NCBI GenBank assembly: GCA_018881555.1
Contig: JACAXG010000240.1
Location: 95,875 to 159,874, forward strand
Direction: 5' to 3'
DNA from: Amblyornis subalaris
Taxonomy: Eukaryota > Chordata > Aves > Passeriformes > Ptilonorhynchidae
Length of the DNA: 64,000 bases
This document shows, one piece after another, positions 36,235 to 48,805 of this stretch. Made by a program: the position numbers and the translations under genes. Numbering within the stretch: position 1 is the first letter of the stretch; each line of letters starts with the position of its first letter. A model generated the notes under the pieces. That model saw only the letters and a list, made by a program, of their open reading frames with translations, did no database searches and had not been told where the DNA came from.

Positions 36235-38368
36235 GTTCCACATTTGCCCCATGGGTTTTATTCCACATCCCATTTTGCTGCTAATTCCCTCAGAAAGCTT
36301 TCCCCGTGCTGAGGATCCCCTGCATCTCCTTTAATTACACCCAGTGACTTCAACTGCTGGAGCAAACCCGCTTCAGGTACAATCATCCTGAGCTCTGGAG
36401 AAATCCCACAGATTTCTGGAGAAATCTCAACGTNGATTTAATTTGCGCATTCCCCTCCGGTGCTGCCTTACACGTCTCGCGGCGACCCATCCGTGGCTTC
36501 GTGGAGTGCTCCGCTTTCCTTACCCCGAGCGTGGGTCCTGCAGGGTCAGGAGAGCACGAGATGTGCTGCCTTAACCTCTGGGTTTGGGGGTGCAAGTGGA
36601 AAATCCAGGAGGAAAGCAGATACCTCCCGGAAGCCCCTCCGTCACAGCNTTCCACGGGCAGGCTCACGCTCGGCCTTCCTCTGGGAAGGGACCACACAGG
36701 CTCAGGTTGGAGGGGAAAAAAAAAGCTCGTGAAGATCATGGAAGTCTCAGGGCAAGTAAATTACTGTTAATTGTGAGATATTTGATTGCAAGAAGCACCA
36801 GATGGCCGGCCATCTGTTTTTTATTATAAAATTAAACAAGATTAACCCAAACAGGATTTCCTCAGCATTCTTCTCTGACTGGCTCACAAATACATCTTTG
36901 ACACCTATGCTACAGATACAGCACAATCAGAAGCCCTTCCTGCCTTTCCCTAATCTACTTGGGCTAAATGCTCTGCTGAGTAATGCCCTTGCACGGAAAA
37001 GACTTCCAGCAGGATTGGAGAGAGGCAGGGGACGGAGCAATTAAGAGAGAACTGGGAAATGTCAGCTCCAAGAGGAGTAACCCCAGCAGATCCCCTTCCT
37101 TTTGCACTGGTTAGAAGGGCACAAGCATCGGGGGCAGGAGAGTTGCCAAGGGCAACAGGTTGCCAGAGGCAACGGCAGCTGGAGTACCAACCCCTCCTGG
37201 GATGCGATGGGAAGGGATACAACAGCAAACTGGGGAGAGTGGCCAGAGCCCCCATCCTCTGGCCACCTCCTCTGAAAGGCAGCAGTCAAAGCCACCTCTC
37301 GCTCCTCNGGAATTGTCTTTGCCCTTCTACACCTTTGCCTCCAAGCCTCGGGAATTTTGTCCTTGCCCCGGCGCTCTCCAGCCCTGTCCCGGGAAGGGCA
37401 GCACTGCAGCAGCTCATTTTTGCCCTGCATAATCAGTGATAACGATGCCTTGTGCAGACTNTGGCCACTCTCTGCTCCAAGACTTGTAAATTCCGAGACC
37501 AAGGCCTGCAGGAATCAGCTCAGATTTTGCTGAGTAAACAGGAATTGCTGGACCTCCGGCGAGTTTTCAGCCCTCGGCTCCCCAACCTGCTCTGGGAATC
37601 GCTCAGCCGCCTCCGCTGCTCTCCCTGGAAGCTGGGCTGCCACCAAGGTGGCCTTCCCGAGCCCACCCAGCCACCCTCCAGCACGCAGGGAAGGGAGTGG
37701 GATCCTGCAGCTGGAGCCCCCCGTGCCTCTCCNAGCTTTTCTCATGCAGATCACACACGTCCTCATTTGTTCGGAGCAAATCGCTCGTGAATCGGACACA
37801 AAGGGTGTGCCAGGGGAGATGTCCCCTTGCATCGTCCCCCGGGAGTAAATCCCAGGGCATGCTGCATCCAGGAACTATCCATAATACCCCACTCACACCC
37901 TCCTGTCTTATCAGGTCTGGGCAGAAAACCTGCTGGGAGATTTCAGCCNAAAAGCACCGGGCTGGGGCTCTAGCTCGTGCAAACACGATCATTTTTTTGT
38001 GTTTAGCTTTGAATATCTTTATTTTCAGGGCTACCCTGGAGAGAATAATGCCGTGGGTTCCTTTCTGGGAGAGCAGCCAGGCAGCTCCCTGCGCCCCAGG
38101 CTGTTTGTCCCCCCTGTCACTGCTACCAGAGACTGGGGAACATAAGGCTTCCCAACAGAATATTCCCACAGCCACTGCCCCTTTGGCATATTCTGCAGGC
38201 CCCAGGCTGGAGGTGGCCCAAAAATCCAAGCTGCCCATCCCTCCTTTCCCAGCAGCCACACCAGTTGCCCACTGGGGCTGCTCCTTGCCAGGCCAGCTGG
38301 ACCAGTGCAAGTCCTGAGCAAAGTCAGCTCTGTCCTTCCAGAGGGCAACTCCGTGTCCTGATGGTTTT
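36235..38368. other. Intergenic, unique
   Basis: Contains the 18-bp palindrome at 36799-36816 in an AT-rich block (36740-36910). No gene recognised. Confidence 0.55.
36799..36816. repeat. 18-bp perfect palindrome with two E-boxes
   Basis: CAGATGGCCGGCCATCTG equals its own reverse complement. Its outer parts are CAGATG/CATCTG E-boxes and its inner halves resemble the YY1 core GCCAT. It sits in AT-rich DNA. Confidence 0.95.
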
Positions 38369-38839
38369 ATGATCACAGGATTGTTTAGGCTGGAAAAGAC
38401 CTCCAGGATCATCAAGTCCAACCTTTGACTGTCACCCAGCCCCGAGCACCGAGTGCCACGTCCAGTTGTTCCTTGGACACCTCCAAGGATGGGGACTCCA
38501 AACTGCCTTGGGCCTGATCACCCTTTCCGTGAAGAAATTCCTCCTGCTGTCCAACCTGACCCTCCCCTGGCACAGCTTGGGGGTGTTCCTCTCATCCTGT
38601 CCCTTGTTCCCTGGGAGCAGAGCCCGACCCCCCCTGGCTGCACCCTCCTGTCAGGGAGTTGTGGACAGCCAGAAGGTCCCCCCTGAGCCTGCTTTTTTCC
38701 AGGATGAGTCCCTTTCCCAGCTCCTTCAGCCACTCCTGGTGCTCCAGCCCCTTCCCCAGCTCCGTTCCCTTCCCTGGACATGCTCCAGCCCCTTCATGTC
38801 CTTCTGGCCACGAGGGCCCAGAAATGGAGACAAGACCTG
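38369..38839 (-). mobile_element. CR1, type B, antisense, about 470 bp
   Basis: ATGATCACAGGATTGTTTAG, then CCTCCAGGATCATCAAGTCC through TTGTTCCCTGGGAGCAGAGC and CAGAAGGTCCCCCCTGAGCC to CTTCTGGCCACGAGGGCCCA. It shares the 5' extension of the 28300 copy. Confidence 0.93.
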
Positions 38840-39732
38840 ATAATGATTTTAGGTGTGCCCCAGGGACACTCCAGTGTGATTGGTTCATCCAGATTTTAAC
38901 GTGTTCTGGAAACCATATAACTTCTTCCATTTTGGGATATGGTCTGTCTTCAAGAAGAAAAAAAAATATATAAAAACAGTCTTAAACGTGATAAAAGCAC
39001 GAACTGCAAACTCCTCATGTTTCCAGCCAGTTCGGTGCTCCTTTTCATCCCACTGGAAGGCACCAAATGGAGATAAGGTTCCCCTAGGGACAGCTTTGTG
39101 GCCCTCAGGCTTCCACGAACACAAGGACAGCTCCGAGGAAGACATTGGAAAGATCCATATGGTCCATGTGGAGGCATATTCAGGGAATGAACTGAAAAGC
39201 TCTAACACAGCCTCTCTTCTTTTACCCTTGCTTTTTCCACAAGAGCCAGGCTNGCTTCAGCATGGAAAAATATTTGGTTTTCCACCATTTTATTCTNGGG
39301 AGTGACTGTTCCGCTCTGAGCTGGAACAGCTGGAACTTGGTCCAAGGNGGACACCTCAGCTGGAAAACTCCAATCCCAACAGGCAAAGGTATGTGGAGCT
39401 GGGAGGACATCCTATCCTATTTTTAGAAGGAGCAGGGAATTACTGGATCAGTAAGTGTACACACTGACAAAGCACAGCCCAAAAAGCTGGGTTTAAACAA
39501 AGGGAACAGATGCTCTGACAAGAACCCCATGCAAAATATTTCCTTTGCCAAGTGAGTAAAGGAAACCTGGGGTTTTTTTTTGCTGAGGAATCAGCTTTTA
39601 AAGGCAATCCCTAGTAAATGAGGTATAAAACTGAATTCAGAGCATTCCCACTATATTCTTGTCTTTCCAGCAGAGCATCCTCTGGGCTGGGCTTTCACTG
39701 CCAGTCCCTCCCGAGATGCCCCAGGAGGTGGA

Positions 39733-39734
<2 letters not shown>
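38840..39734. other. Intergenic, nothing recognised
   Basis: Unique AT-leaning sequence, no gene seen. Confidence 0.6.

Positions 39735-39766
<32 letters not shown>
39735..39766 (+). repeat. (CA)16 microsatellite
   Basis: Uninterrupted CA dinucleotides, followed by an A-rich stretch. Confidence 0.97.
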
Positions 39767-39770
<4 letters not shown>

Positions 39771-40343
39771 AAAAATAAAATAACAGCAGTTAAAAAAAAA
39801 AATCACAAGCTTTTAAAACATGATTTATCCATGCTGGGTACTCCTCTATCTCACCAGATGCTTCCAAGTGTCTGGCACTGGAGAAAAACCTATAATTTTA
39901 CCCCATGATGTATTACTAACCTGTACGAGACTTGCACAAGGAACAACTGGCTGCTGGTGGTGAGGGAATAAAAAGTCAGGGGATTGCACTGTAAACCAAA
40001 AGAGACTTTAATTATCTTGGAGGAGTTTCACAAGGAGCTGATTCAGTCTGTCAAACTCNGGAAGGGGATGTGGGCAACCTCCCCCTCGGGAGCCACATGG
40101 AAAATGCACTTTTAGGGGTGACAGCCCGGAGAAGAGACCTGCACACCTTCGTGAGCAGCTGTGGTGTGGATGGGAAGCCCCTGCCTGGGCTGGGATCACC
40201 CACCAAGGGGCTTTCAGGCTGAGGGCAGCAGGAATTGGACTCCAGCAAATCGAGGCTCGCTGCCAGTGGCAGGCACATCCCTCCGGGAACGTTTGACAGC
40301 GCGGGGAGCACGGCCCATGGCTTTTATCAGTACAGGAGGCACA

Positions 40344-40391
40344 GACACCACTGGAAAAACCAGCACTGACACCACTGGGGAAAAACAGACC
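40344..40391 (+). repeat. 24-bp imperfect tandem duplication
   Basis: GACACCACTGGAAAAACCAG is followed 24 bases later by GACACCACTGGGGAAAAACA. Confidence 0.7.
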
Positions 40392-42327
40392 TGCTTTTAG
40401 CCTGCAGAGTGGCTCGTCTGGTTTTTCCCAGATCTATTGGATANTCTAATGGGAGGTTGTGCTTCCTACGAGCCTCAGCGGGAGCGCTGCTGGCAGTGGG
40501 ACCACCAGCGCACCGGGGAGGCCTGACACACTTATCAGCTCCAAAATGGCTTGTACAAAGCATCACCCCTTGCCACNTGCATCAAGGGACCCAGAGGAAT
40601 ATCCCTCAGCTGGAAAGGAGCTGGGAAAGACGAGCAGAGAGCTTGGTGCTGTCACCAGCCCTGCTGGATTTCAGGAGCCGGCTCGCCCGGAGCCCTGCCT
40701 GCGGCACCAGAGATAGGACAGGGCCCTGCTCGCAGCTGCAGGCAGAGATAAGGCTCCTGGAACTGGTGGAAACCCACTTTTCCCAGCCTCAGGGTTGCAG
40801 GAGGAGATCGAGAAGACCACAGGAGGCCAAGGGAGAGAACAGTCAAGCCAATCCAGCAAAACTCCTCGGGTGAGTTTTCTCTCCTGATGAATACAGGGCT
40901 GGGTCATCAAGCAGATGCTGCTGCTAAAATNAGCCTTTCACTCCAGCCTGGGCTTCTTGGCTCTCCCAAATCCAACCTCTCACGTTCATTCCTTGTAGAT
41001 GAACCACAGGAGCACCCAGAGAGGCTGCACACTGCGATAAAGCTCAAACAACACCTCAGCTGACTCAAAATCAGAACTGAATGTGTTTCTGGTTAAGATG
41101 GCAGCTTAATTTATATCTTAGAGCAGCAAAGGGGAAAAAAACCTCCTTAACTGTGAAGCACAGGTCCTGGAAACAGTCAGCAGCTTTGCTCTTCCCCCAT
41201 CAGTTGTCTCCATCCCTCTCCTAGGAGGAATAGGATGATGGGTTACCTCAGAGCCTTGTTTTGAACTGCTCTCCTTTATAATCTTNCTCTAATGCACAAC
41301 TCCAGCTGTCAGTGGAAGGGGAAAGGTGATTAAATCAGCCAAGGACGACTCCCTGCAGGAAGGTTGTGTGTGTGTAACATGGAACACAAACCTGCAGTTC
41401 ATTTNGAGTTCCCTTTTCCATCACCCTGCAAGCCGAGACAGTTTTAGCTCCCCAGCGACGTGGATGTATTCCAACTGCTTGGAAGGTGGAAAGGATTGGT
41501 CACTCACCAAAGGAAAGGAGGAGGGATTTGTGAGNTCCCAAGTAATGTTTCTGGGTGCTTTATGTTACTTCCTTCACAGTCTGTGTGACAACAATTCATC
41601 TTTGGGGCTGTACCACCTCCAAAGGCATCTTNTCCTACATAGATTGTCCTTGGCTGAAATGGGAAACAGCCTCCCCTTCCCACAGACCCCTCCCAGCTCC
41701 AACACACACCACAGGCAATAAGCTGCTGGTCTCAGAAGTAAGGGAATCAAGAAACTTCCTAGGAAGAAATCCAGGCCGAGAGGTGTCTGGGAATTTCTCA
41801 CTGACTCGAGGGAAAAGAGGTTGTTACCAGATGTATGGGAAATTCAGGAAGAAGGATACGTGTACAGGAGCACTTACCCACCCTGCAAGCAAATCCCCTT
41901 CACTTCCCCAAACTGCCTGGGCCAGACTTTCCAGACACATGAAGGAGTGTAACACACTGGTGCCAGCAGACACTGGAAATTTTACACCTGGACACATTCC
42001 TAACTCTTATACAAACAGCACCTGGGGCTGCATGCAGGGTGAAAAATGGATTCCCAGCTTTCCAAGAGCAAACCTACCTGATTTCAGAGTCGTCGTGGAG
42101 CTGAACCTGTCTCAGGGTCTGGTTTTTGNTCCTTATTAATCACTTTCGGGGGCCTTTGCACTTTTGGATTCCAGCCTGACTGGAAGCAGCAAACACTGGA
42201 AACCTCAGAAAGCTTTTCGGAGNGTGAACACCCCCCACTCCCTGTTCTTGGAGAAGGTTTAATGCACTTCAGGTTTGCATCCAGACTTNCGGGGGCTGAG
42301 CCAAGCAGTCACCCCTCCCAGACGCTC

Positions 42328-42355
42328 NGGANNNTCNCNNNNNNGNGANNNTCCN
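42328..42355. other. N-rich patch
   Basis: 16 of 28 bases are N, interleaved with called bases. This is not a scaffold gap (no long run); it looks like an ambiguous or misaligned consensus region. Confidence 0.95.
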
Positions 42356-43473
42356 ACCTGACATCCAGGCTTTCATCCTGAAGTATCTTCTGCAGGAGCA
42401 GGGCCAAGAGATCACCAGGTGCAAAGGAGCTGAGATGGGAAGAGCTCGGGATAGCAAACTACCAGGGCTGCTGATGGAAACATCCGCTTTTCATCCTTTC
42501 CCAGGGATCTCCTAAGCTCCATCACCCTCATCCCCTAATTACATTGAGTGAAGAATGCCTGGCATTTGCTCTGCAGACAGGCACAACTCAGGCAAGGTTT
42601 AGAAAGCCTCAAGTAATGCCAAAAATCAAACGTGGGTGAGCGAAGCTGCCTCTCGGCCAAGGGAGCCGGAGCGTGCACGGGAAGAGCCTCCCTCTCCCTC
42701 TCCTATTTTATTTTCCAGGCACACAATGAGGGCCATTCTCTCCTGGAAGGAGGAATCCAAACCGCTCCAAAGTTTTATTGATGGAGTGGCAAAGGGAAGG
42801 TATGGATTCTCCTCCGCCAGCCAACTTCCCACTAAAGCCGCCATGGAGAGGTGCTGGAGCTGAACCGAGGGGAAGCTGTGGGATCGGTGTTTCCAAGTGA
42901 CTGCTTCCCTCGCTCTCCCGAACCCCTCAACCAAAACACGGCATTCACCGGGCCAGACGGGACGGGAAACGGGAAGAAAAACCTCTCCCCCCACCGCCAC
43001 TCCTCTTTACAAAACTGCCACCCACCAAAGGCATGACCTCGAGATTCCAGCCAGCCCCCGGAACGGGGCAGCCGGGCTAGGGCCAGGAGCTCCGGACCAC
43101 ATCCTCCACACAGCGCGGCATTCCTGAATCTCTGACCCCGCTGTAAGGAAAAAGAGAACCAGGAGGGTGCAGGGCCATGCCACAGAGGGCTCCTGGGCTG
43201 CTCCATGGAGTCACATCCTGCGTTCAGGTGGTCTGGTCTCAGATGGGGAGGCAAAAGTGATTAAAATATTCCCTAGAGTAACTTCATGTGGTCGTCATGG
43301 ATAATCCTGAGCAGAACAGTCATTGCCCAGGACAGTGAGTGACAACAAGGCTGCAGTGGGATGCACGGAGGGAGGGAGAAGCCAGCTCGCTGCTTGGGAG
43401 ACCAGAAATCTGCCTTTTCTTCCCTCTCACACCTTCTGGTCACTTTGGGATAACCATGACCTGAGGGAATGTG

Positions 43474-43703
43474 TCAGGGGAGGTTTGGGCTGGATATCAG
43501 GAAAAGGTTCTTCCCCCAGAGGGTGTTGGGGCACTGACCAGGCACTCCAGGGAATGGTCACAGTCCCAAGGCTGCCAGAGCTCCAGGAGCATTTGGACAA
43601 TGCTCAGGCACAGGGTGGGATTNTTGGGGTGTCTGTCCATGGCCAGGGGTTGGACTCCATGATCTTCGTGGGTCTCTTCCAGCTCAGGATATTCTGTGAT
43701 CCT
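43474..43703 (+). mobile_element. CR1 3' fragment, type C, sense
   Basis: CAGGGGAGGTTTGGGCTGGA, CCCCCAGAGGGTGTTGGGGC and GACTCCATGATCTTCGTGGG, ending at ATTCTGTGATCCTG. Confidence 0.9.
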
Positions 43704-46523
43704 GCTCTCTGGAAACAGCACCCCACAGACCTAACCCAAAGCACACCTGGGGACAGCACATGGGACACCTCAGACCCGGTCTGGGACCCCCCATCNGCCC
43801 GTGGCAAGTGCTGGGAGCAGCAGGGCTCAGTCCTGCTCCATGGTTTCACTCTCCCGGGACTCCCACAGCCCACGCCCTAAATAACGAGGACGCTTGAGTG
43901 CCGCGTGCCCGTCGGAGCAAGATCCCTGGAGTGACCCCATGGACGCACACGGAGCTGATAGGAACAGATCCCGGCGAGCTGGTGACGATGGGAGCTGCAG
44001 AGAAACCCACCCTGATGCACAACCATGGCTCTGCCTTATTGTGCATCCCGATTCCCCACTGCAGGAGGCACAAATGTGCCTGTAGGTGGCCCAGAAACAC
44101 TGGCTTATTAAAAAGAAAAAGGGAAGGGGAAAAAAAAAGAAACCCAGAATGAATGCAGCGTCTGTCACCCTTTTGCAGAATTGTTATTTTTTTTTTGTGT
44201 GTGTAGTTGGTGCTTGTTTTCCAAAGATTTACATTTTTATGTGTGTGTCATTCGCCTTTCACGCATTTGGAGACCTCGGAGCTTAGAAATTCAAAACACT
44301 TGTCAGTCACGTCAATCCTTTGGGACAAAACAGAGCTGCCACTTGGATGGATTAAAAAAAAAAAAACCCACAACAAAACAACAAACACAACACACTTTTC
44401 TCTCAAGCTGTGACTCGGTCACCCCCTCAATGCAGGCAAGACAATGTTCAGAGAGAGCAAAAAGAAAGATCTGAGTTTTCATACTCATCGGTGGAACTAA
44501 ATTGATTAAGGTCATTTCCTAGGTAGGTCTGAAATCTTCTGCAACAATTTTTTTTTTTTCAATGAAAGGAAAAGAAAAGTGTCCCCCACCATAAAAAAAA
44601 GGGAAAAGTCAGCACTGCAAAAACATTAAATCTGCTTGGGTAACTCAGAATATATGTTGGCAAGGCAACATATCTCAGCTTGAACAGTAAACCTGCTATG
44701 TCAGAGGCTCTGCCACATATGAAAGGGACTTGGGTTTCAATATATCATGCTGAATTTACTTCTTTTCAGCCTTTCATGGCCAAGTATTTGATGTCTGTCC
44801 TTTCACTGCTGCAATCGATAGGGTGACCTTACGTGAAAGTTTCCTGACCTTTGCTGTTGTCGGTATTGTTCTGTCAAAATGTAATTTAAGTCTTTTTCTT
44901 TAGTGTGGAAATAGCACTGTACAGACAGCAAACACGAGAGGGGTCTGGGGTTTTTTTCCCCCCTTAACCTAAAGGCAAGAGAGGCAACATCCATCATCAG
45001 AGTTGGCTTCAGACCAGATGATGACAAGAAGCATCATGTGCTGAGGGCCTGGTTGGTTTCCCAGTGCCTTCTTGTACCTGTTTGGAAAGGTAAATAACCC
45101 AAAAAGCCTTATTCTGATGCTCACCTCACTGCCATCCTGCTCAGTATTTTAGGACGGAGTGGTGTCCCTGGATTCACACCGCCGGGATGCTGCTATCTCT
45201 TTGGCCCTACGAAGTTGTAACATTTCCTCTGGCTGGGGCCTTGCATGTATTTCACATCATAAAAACAAAGAGATCCAGACTTCTATGAAGAAACGTGAAT
45301 TGTTTTCAAACAGCAACTACCGAAGGGGAAGGAGGCTGATTTTTCTCGTGACAGTGGGTGCCAGAAAGCCAGCCACGTGTTTTAGAGCTACAGCTGGCTT
45401 ATCCATCCCAGCATCTCTGGGAGCCTGGTTTGAATCACGTTATGACCCTGTAATGCAAGCACTTCTGTGGAAGCAAACTCCCCTCCTTATCGTGTGCTGT
45501 GCTGCTGTGATTCCACCTCTGCACTGGGGCTGGCCGTGGGTATTACTCCGCATTAGCCACGCAGAGGCACACGTCGCCGCTCACACCCNGACATTTGCAC
45601 AGGATTACGGCTACAGTTCCTGATCCTGCTTACAAAAAGCCCTATAAATCCCGGATGGCTCCTCTTAAATCAGCAGCGTTATCCTACTGTAAATCCGGGG
45701 TGTAAGTCCGAGCAGGCTCTGGCTCAGAGGCTCTTCAGCCACACATCCTAATGGAGCAGGGAGGCTAAAAGCAAACCCTGGGCTCTGTAAACACCAATTC
45801 CCCCCCCTAAAACCCTATCCCCATCACATCGTGCCCTGCTCAGCCCCACACCCATCACTTTTTAAAGTACCAGCTCCACTCTTTTCATGGAGAACCTCTC
45901 TGAAACGGAATCAAGAGCTGGGCTTTGGCAGCGCTGCCACCGCCCCCACGTGCTTCCATATTGCTCACAGCTGAGTTATTTCTTGCTTCCCAGGAATTTT
46001 AACTGGCTTTTATGCTCAGTGAACTCCTGCAAGGAGGGTACCTAAAGTCAGCAGCACTGAAACGATGAGTTGGCACAAGGAGAAGGGGCCAGTTGGGTGT
46101 TCCTTGCAGTGTGTTATCTACATGGTTGCCAGAGGAGCTGATTTAAAGTCACTGTGCTACACCTGACCGTCNTTTATGGCTCATAAAAGGAAAGCTGTGT
46201 TTAAGTAACAATAAAGCAGGACTGCAATTTCCATGGAAGAAAAGAAATAAACCCTTTCTCACGGAGCAGATGGATTTTTATTTGCTCGGTGCCCGCCTCC
46301 GAGGCACGCGGAGCCCAAGCGTTAAGCAGGACGACTCGCTCCAGATTATGGATTATGTTTGATATTCACTCATTTTTCCAGCCAAGCCTTAACACAGTGA
46401 ATTTGACCTCCTGGAAAAGGCAGGACCTGAATCCCCCTGTGCACCTGTAGCTGTCAGAACAAGGGAGATACCCAGGCACAGGCAGCCACAAAGCCACAGC
46501 AGGAAGAAACAGGGACCCTTCGT
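43704..46523. other. Intergenic; several candidate non-coding elements
   Basis: 44440-44900 and 46130-46420 are AT-rich, CR1-free and CpG-poor for most of their length. T-rich and A-rich runs occur near 44190, 44354 and 44549. A 154-codon open frame (45159-45623, +) has no recognisable domain. No gene called. Confidence 0.55.
44652..44673. repeat. Inverted repeat resembling an RFX X-box
   Basis: ATATGTTG, six bases (GCAAGG), then CAACATAT: perfect 8-bp arms. The core GTTGGCAAGGCAAC differs by one base from the X-box GTNRCC(0-3N)RGYAAC pattern. Confidence 0.9.
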
Positions 46524-46712
46524 AACACAGAAACATTTAGGATGGAAAAGCCCTCCAAGACCGTCAACTCCAACCTTGGACTAATCACTGAGTGCCACAT
46601 CCAGTCTTTCCTTGAACACCTCCAGGAATGGTGGGGACTCCACCACCTCCCTGGGCAGGCCACTCCTATGCTTAACAACCTTTTCCATGAAGAAATTCTT
46701 CCTGAACACCTC
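46524..46712 (-). mobile_element. CR1 3' fragment, type B, antisense
   Basis: AACACAGAAACATTTAGGAT through GACTCCACCACCTCCCTGGG to ATGAAGAAATTCTTCCTGAA. Confidence 0.9.
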
Positions 46713-48805
46713 AAGTTCCAGGGTTAGGACATTTGGCCAAACAAAGTGACAGCAGCCATCACATCAATCACTCTAAGTCACAGTCACATCTATCAGAAAA
46801 CACCTATTTTCACTCACCTGCTGAAAAATTCCCATATATCAATCTCCAAGGAGTCCAGATCCACATTTTGGTCTCAGTGCAAACACCAGCTGGGGTATTG
46901 TGTCACGCATGAGAAAAGCTTGCTAGAACACAGACAAGTTTTTTCTTATTATACGTCTAACAGTTTGATTTTTGAGAAGTTTCTGCATGAAAAGAAAGTC
47001 CTAATGAGAAATCTGCAGCAATGACAAACTCCATCCTTCTGTCCCCCTGCACTGTCCTACCCTCCACCTATTTCCCACCCTCTGCCCTCTACCCCCCTTT
47101 TCACAGAGTCAAGACACCTCGGGGCCACTCAGCAGTGCCAATCCCTGGAGAGGACGTTGTTCCCACTTCCCAAGCTCCAATGCTGGTGCAGGGGGGTGCT
47201 GCCTCCCAGCTCCACTTGTCCTTGGAAGGGACAAGGTGTGTGCTCAGCCCCAGGTTTTCCCATCGAGGAGCTGGAAAGGATCCACGTGTGCACGGTATTG
47301 ACAGCAAGGGTCACGGTCCTGACCTTTCCCTGCTCCCTGTCTGACCCTGCTTTTGGAAAAGGCACCATCACACCATGATTCACCTCCCCGAGGAAGAGGC
47401 CTGGAGACTTTTATCAGTCTGTTCAAAGCAGCAGGTCTGCAGGATCTCCCCAACACTCAGCAGCACCCAAGGTATGCGCAGGGCTGACGCCACTTTGTGA
47501 ATACCAAACTGCAGAGGGGGACAAAAAAAATATATCTGTGAGTTTCTGCCAGTGCACAGCTAAAGCACCACGTGAGAACAACCCACTGCCCAAGAGGGAA
47601 CCTGAACTGAAACAGTTCTGCTGCTCTGAACTGAGCAACACCCCGCAGGTGGACAGGGGCAGGATGCCAGAGCTGTACCCAGCACCTCTGGGTAGGTAGG
47701 ACAGGGGTGCTGAGGGGTGGGAAGCAATGCCCAGCTAAAGCAGGATGTTAATTCCTCACCATTAACCCATTTCAAGTGTCAGCACGAGGGAGCACTTTCC
47801 TTGCAGTTCAGCAGCACCTTAAGGTTTATGGGAAGCTCAAAATATCCACTGAGTGCAAGAAGCATCAGCACAAAAAGCTACATCTGTGTTCTGTCATGAC
47901 AGCAGCTCTGCAACCAGAAATCCTTTTTCTTTTGGGATTTCTCCCCATTTGAGGGTGGACTGGTGCTTTTTTAGCTTTTTTAGCAAGGAGGGGATGGCAG
48001 ACTCACCTGTTTTTACAGGGTGACCTCTGAAGAGACAGTGCTGGAACGCATAGAAAGAAACAAAACCCAGTCATTCCATAGTTGTTTGGGTGTTGGGATT
48101 GCAGAGGGATGAGGGCACGCTTGGATTGAACGGGAATTTCAGTGTAGCACTGTGCTGGAGCAGCAAAACACGGCTGGGAGACATCACTGGTTTGACATTA
48201 AATACCTTGTCCCAAGGTGAAGGTGACCATGGATTCCAGTCCTTTGCTGGCTTAAAGCTCCACTTCAGGCATCCCACAGCGCCTGGATCCTGCCCCACGC
48301 TCCGACAGCACGGCCCTGCAAATCCAGTGCAAACCATAACAAAGGGAAGAAGAGATAAAAAGGGATTTAATGCTGTCAGGATTGCTAACCCCCCAACTGC
48401 ATCTCAAGCAAAAACCACAGAGGGCTGAACCTGGATTAGTCCACATATCCGCTCCATCTGCACGCTTCCGTATTTTCCTTCCATGTGTTTATTCCTAAGC
48501 TACAAACACAGCTTGAACACTTCTAACAGCTTTCACCTTACAAATCCATCCGTTTTACCTTCCCCAACAGCACAGCCCCGCTCCTCCCACCCCCTTCCCT
48601 GCTCACCACACTCCAGTGCCATCTCACATTCCTCCATCACTGCTTTCTGGCCACTGCCAGCAAACACCAGGAAAACTCTGCCTGACCTGTCTGCTCCCAC
48701 CCCAAAGGACAGAGGGTGGCCTTGAGATTCCTTCTTTTTGGCCTTTTTTTTTTTTTCTGAGGAGAAGGCTGGCAAGTCAAAGCACTGGTAGGCACAGGTA
48801 TTTTT
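46713..48805. other. Intergenic, downstream of ACKR3
   Basis: Unique sequence. T-rich runs at 48746-48757 and 48801-48813 flank the predicted ACKR3 3' end. No further gene recognised. Confidence 0.55.

Larger units (their letters stand above)
39767..43473. other. 3.7-kb CR1-free intergenic stretch
   Basis: Holds the imperfect tandem at 40344-40391, a short GT stretch near 41364 and the N-rich patch at 42328-42355. 42640-43130 is moderately CpG-rich. No gene recognised. Confidence 0.55.

Noticed and set aside
45159..45623. 154-codon open frame on the + strand
   Set aside because: No domain, no paralogue I recognise, and the ATG lacks promoter context; length is within chance range.
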